Shown piece after piece: positions 61,603 to 64,000 of a stretch of 64,000 nt of DNA. The stretch spans positions 248,001 through 312,000 of the forward strand of contig NZ_PXOH01000001.1 in the NCBI RefSeq assembly GCF_003007785.1, read 5' to 3'. This DNA comes from Aphanothece hegewaldii CCALA 016. GTDB taxonomy: Bacteria; Cyanobacteriota; Cyanobacteriia; Cyanobacteriales; Microcystaceae. The notes below the pieces were generated by a model. The model was not told the DNA's origin. It ran no database searches and was given only the letters and a program-made list of their open reading frames with translations. The position numbers and the translations under genes were made by a program. The stretch's first letter is position 1; every line of letters begins with the position of its first letter.

Positions 61603-63507
61603 TTAAACTGACTGGTAACGCACACGCATTTCTAAATACACTAACAACGCGTTGATATCAGCAGGGTTTACTCCACCAATGCGAGAAGCTTGGCCAATGG
61701 TCGCGGGTTTAATTTTTGTTAATTTTTCTCTGGCTTCCATTGACAAAGTATCAATTTTCATGTAATCAATTTCATTAGATAAATGACGATTACTATGACG
61801 GCTAATTTGTTCGATTTGGTTTTGTTGCCGTTTGAGATATCCAGAGTATTTAAGATCAATTTCCGCGCTTTCTCTTTCGTTAATCGTTAAATTTGGATTT
61901 CCTAAACCATAGCGATCGAGATCAACATAGTGAAAATTAGGACGACGCAGGAGATCCGCTAGAGAAACTGAACCTTTGATCTTTTGTTGGGTATCAGTTG
62001 CGATCGCTATGCCAATTTCATCGCGTTCTTTGATTCGAGTTTCGTAGAGTCTTTCTTTTTCGGCAATAATATTCGCTTGTTTTTGTTGATAAATATTCCA
62101 ACGGCGATCGTCAATTAAACCAATTTCTCGACCGAGTGGGGTTAGTCTTTCATCAGCATTATCCGATCGTAGCATTAACCGATATTCTGAGCGACTGGTC
62201 AACATCCGATAGGGTTCGCGTAGATCTTTCGTACACAAATCATCGACTAAAGTACCCAGATAGCTTTGTTCTCTGGGGAAAACAATCATTTCTTGTCCTT
62301 GAACGAAACGCGCTGCATTGATCCCCGCGACTATACCTTGGGAAGCTGCTTCTTCATATCCCGTTGTACCGTTGACTTGTCCCGCGCAGAATAACCCCTC
62401 AATCTTTTTCGTCATCAGGGTTGGATAACATTGGGTTGCTGGAATAAAATCATATTCCACCGCATAAGCAGGACGTAACATTACACACTTTTCTAGTCCT
62501 GGTAAAGTATGTAACATTGCTAGTTGAATTTTTTCGGGTAATCCTGTCGAAAAACCTTGGATATAAAGTTCAGGAATATCTCGCCCTTCTGGTTCAATAA
62601 AGATTTGATGGCTTTCTTTATCGGCAAATCTAACAATTTTATCTTCAATAGAAGGACAATAACGGGGGCCTTTGGAGTCGATGAAACCGCCATAAATTGG
62701 GGATAAATGTAAATTATCTTTAATCAATTGATGGGTTTCGGCGGTCGTTCGAGTTAAATAACAGTTCATTTGTTCTCGTTCGAGCCAAACTTCGGGATCA
62801 AAGCTAAACCAGCGTATTTCTGTGTCGGGGGGTTGGGGTTCTAATCTAGAATAATCGACTGTCCGTTTATCAACTCGTGCAGGGGTTCCCGTTTTGAGTC
62901 TTCCCGTTTCAAAACCCAATTGATTTAAAGTTTCAGTTAGTCCAATTGCCGCAAATTCGCCAGCGCGGCCAGCAGACATAGAGCGATCGCCGATCCAAAT
63001 CTTACCTTGTAGAAAAGTTCCAGTTGTCAGGATCACGGTTTTAGCTTGAAAACAGCTACCAAAATAGGTTTGGATGCCGATCACTTGATCATTTTTCCCT
63101 AAGACTAAATCTGTGACCATTCCTTCACGGATCGACAGATTTTCTTGATTTTCGACAATATTTTTCATCACGGCTGCATATTCTCGCTTATCGGTTTGCG
63201 CCCGTAATGCCCAAACTGCTGGACCTCGTGAGTTATTGAGAAGGCGTTTTTGGAGATAAGTGCGATCGGCCATTTTCCCGATCTCGCCCCCAAGCGCATC
63301 GACTTCGTGGGTTAACTGAGACTTCGCTGGCCCACCGACTGCGGGGTTACAAGGTTGCCAAGCGATTTTGTCGAGATTTAGGGTGAGCATCAAGGTACGA
63401 CAACCCAATCTAGCACAAGCTAAGGCCGCTTCACAGCCAGAATGGCCAGCACCAACAACAATTACATCAAATGCGTCTTGGAAGTCTACAGGGGGTCTGA
63501 TGGTCAT
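61603..63507 (-). CDS. mnmG: tRNA uridine-5-carboxymethylaminomethyl modification enzyme MnmG (GidA)
   Basis: A 634-residue FAD-binding enzyme that, with MnmE, builds the 5-position modification on U34. The FAD motif is [54 protein letters not shown] and [14 protein letters not shown] follow. The C-terminal YKE... helical domain ends with [20 protein letters not shown], which docks MnmE. Length is normal. mnmE is not in the window. Confidence 0.96.
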   Translation of the reverse strand: MTIRPPVDFQDAFDVIVVGAGHSGCEAALACARLGCRTLMLTLNLDKIAWQPCNPAVGGPAKSQLTHEVDALGGEIGKMADRTYLQKRLLNNSRGPAVWALRAQTDKREYAAVMKNIVENQENLSIREGMVTDLVLGKNDQVIGIQTYFGSCFQAKTVILTTGTFLQGKIWIGDRSMSAGRAGEFAAIGLTETLNQLGFETGRLKTGTPARVDKRTVDYSRLEPQPPDTEIRWFSFDPEVWLEREQMNCYLTRTTAETHQLIKDNLHLSPIYGGFIDSKGPRYCPSIEDKIVRFADKESHQIFIEPEGRDIPELYIQGFSTGLPEKIQLAMLHTLPGLEKCVMLRPAYAVEYDFIPATQCYPTLMTKKIEGLFCAGQVNGTTGYEEAASQGIVAGINAARFVQGQEMIVFPREQSYLGTLVDDLCTKDLREPYRMLTSRSEYRLMLRSDNADERLTPLGREIGLIDDRRWNIYQQKQANIIAEKERLYETRIKERDEIGIAIATDTQQKIKGSVSLADLLRRPNFHYVDLDRYGLGNPNLTINERESAEIDLKYSGYLKRQQNQIEQISRHSNRHLSNEIDYMKIDTLSMEAREKLTKIKPATIGQASRIGGVNPADINALLVYLEMRVRYQSV

Positions 63508-63647
63508 TTAAGTTCTCAGGTTTGGGAATTTAACCTAGATTTTTATTTTAGCTGAATCAGAGAAAGCTTGTTTGTTATTAAATCCTTACTTGAATTAGGT
63601 AGAAAGACCAAACTCATACTTAATCAATCATATACAAAATATTTAGT

Positions 63648-64000
63648 TTACCAAGAAAATTTTAGATTAAGACAATTTTCTAAATCTTCTTGATAAGGTT
63701 TAAAAAAATTATTTAAAAACTGTTTTAATTCTTCTTTTATTGGCGGATAAGAGCCTTGATTGTGAATTATATAAGAAGAGTAGGAATGATTAGATATTTC
63801 TAAAAAATTTAAAGTTTGCGATAAAATTTTTTGAGGTTGATTATATAAATCTTCGCTTGGCAAAATTAATAGTTGTTCTTTAGGAAAGATTTTTAACCAC
63901 TGTTTAATATAATAAATATACAAGCTTCCAATAAAAAAACTAGATCTTTTAGTTTGATAATCTATATTAGTTAATGATTTAATTTTTTGCAGCTTTTTAA
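63648..64000 (-). CDS. Sulfotransferase domain protein (C-terminal part, cut by window)
   Basis: The frame is open to the right edge, so this is the last ~117 residues of a longer gene. RSSFFIGSLYIYYIKQWLK, PKEQLLILPSEDLYNQPQKI and LSQTLNFLEI are the usual C-terminal elements of heparan-sulfate-type sulfotransferases, which use PAPS to sulfate carbohydrates. The ending NNFFKPYQEDLENCLNLKFSW is also typical. Any start inside the window would cut the domain. Such genes often serve sulfated surface polysaccharides, here possibly linked to a locus beyond the edge. Confidence 0.7.
   Translation of the reverse strand, partial: KKLQKIKSLTNIDYQTKRSSFFIGSLYIYYIKQWLKIFPKEQLLILPSEDLYNQPQKILSQTLNFLEISNHSYSSYIIHNQGSYPPIKEELKQFLNNFFKPYQEDLENCLNLKFSW

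Overview
The window reads as a cyanobacterial chromosome of fairly low GC. The HIP1 octamer GCGATCGC recurs every few kilobases from about 12.7 kb onward. The window also carries cyanobacteria-typical genes: a KaiA3-KaiB3-KaiC3-type clock cluster, DUF3181, DUF4278, DUF1350, an ethylene-receptor-like histidine kinase, a XisI-family protein and a Psb35-like small membrane protein. I cannot fix the genus. The gene set fits a unicellular or colonial Chroococcales/Pleurocapsales-like organism. There is no rRNA, CRISPR array, transposase or prophage; the one RNA gene I can support is tRNA-Arg(ACG).

Layout. 1-8.8 kb is a surface-polysaccharide region: a cyclic-peptide-type ABC exporter cut by the window edge, an O-antigen-ligase/polymerase-like membrane protein, a 2OG-Fe(II) oxygenase, a Wzx-like flippase, a WecB/TagA/CpsF glycosyltransferase and a Wzc/Wzz-like protein whose Walker A lysine is replaced. 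8.8-11.6 kb has the permeases PotC and PotB without their ATPase or binding protein, an orphan prepilin-like protein and a possible 53-residue peptide. 12-25 kb is mixed housekeeping: SAM hydrolase, a dipeptide-epimerase/DUF1611 pair that may handle D-glutamate, MoaC, tRNA-Arg, HemW, a PIN/TRAM protein, an ABC1/UbiB kinase, a MacB-type ATPase, a PNPOx-like protein and a periplasmic amidase. 25-35.9 kb has a parvulin-like protein, a long helical-repeat membrane protein, fructosamine kinase, TyrA, HisS, a GNAT enzyme and a redoxin/2OG-oxygenase fusion.

35.9-45.6 kb is the regulatory core. On the minus strand lie an FHA-ferredoxin-reductase-ferredoxin fusion, a soluble HAMP/coiled-coil protein, a STAS protein, a GHKL ATPase, a receiver-PP2C phosphatase and a conserved unknown. 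The STAS, ATPase and phosphatase trio looks like an RsbV/RsbW/RsbU-type partner-switching module. Divergent from it is kaiA3-kaiB3-kaiC3. An orphan xisI converges on the end of kaiC3.

45.8-64 kb holds a MacB-type permease, a DUF1350 protein, two stress-like small proteins (one a duplicated CsbD), a CBM48-GH13 enzyme, a Psb35-like protein, a BrkB-family protein, a NarL-type regulator divergent from two tandem histidine kinases, then mnmA, gatB, a PIN/AbrB toxin-antitoxin pair, mnmG and a sulfotransferase fragment cut by the edge.

Non-coding highlights are two related modular hairpin elements (about 45.61-45.80 and 57.53-57.72 kb), a family of GGGTTTGG hairpins (around 37.5, 51.0-51.2 and 52.5-52.6 kb), three 11-bp direct repeats at 5.44-5.49 kb, and good terminators at 29.57 and 51.56 kb. 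HIP1 is nearly absent from the first 12.7 kb, which agrees with the accessory nature of that region.
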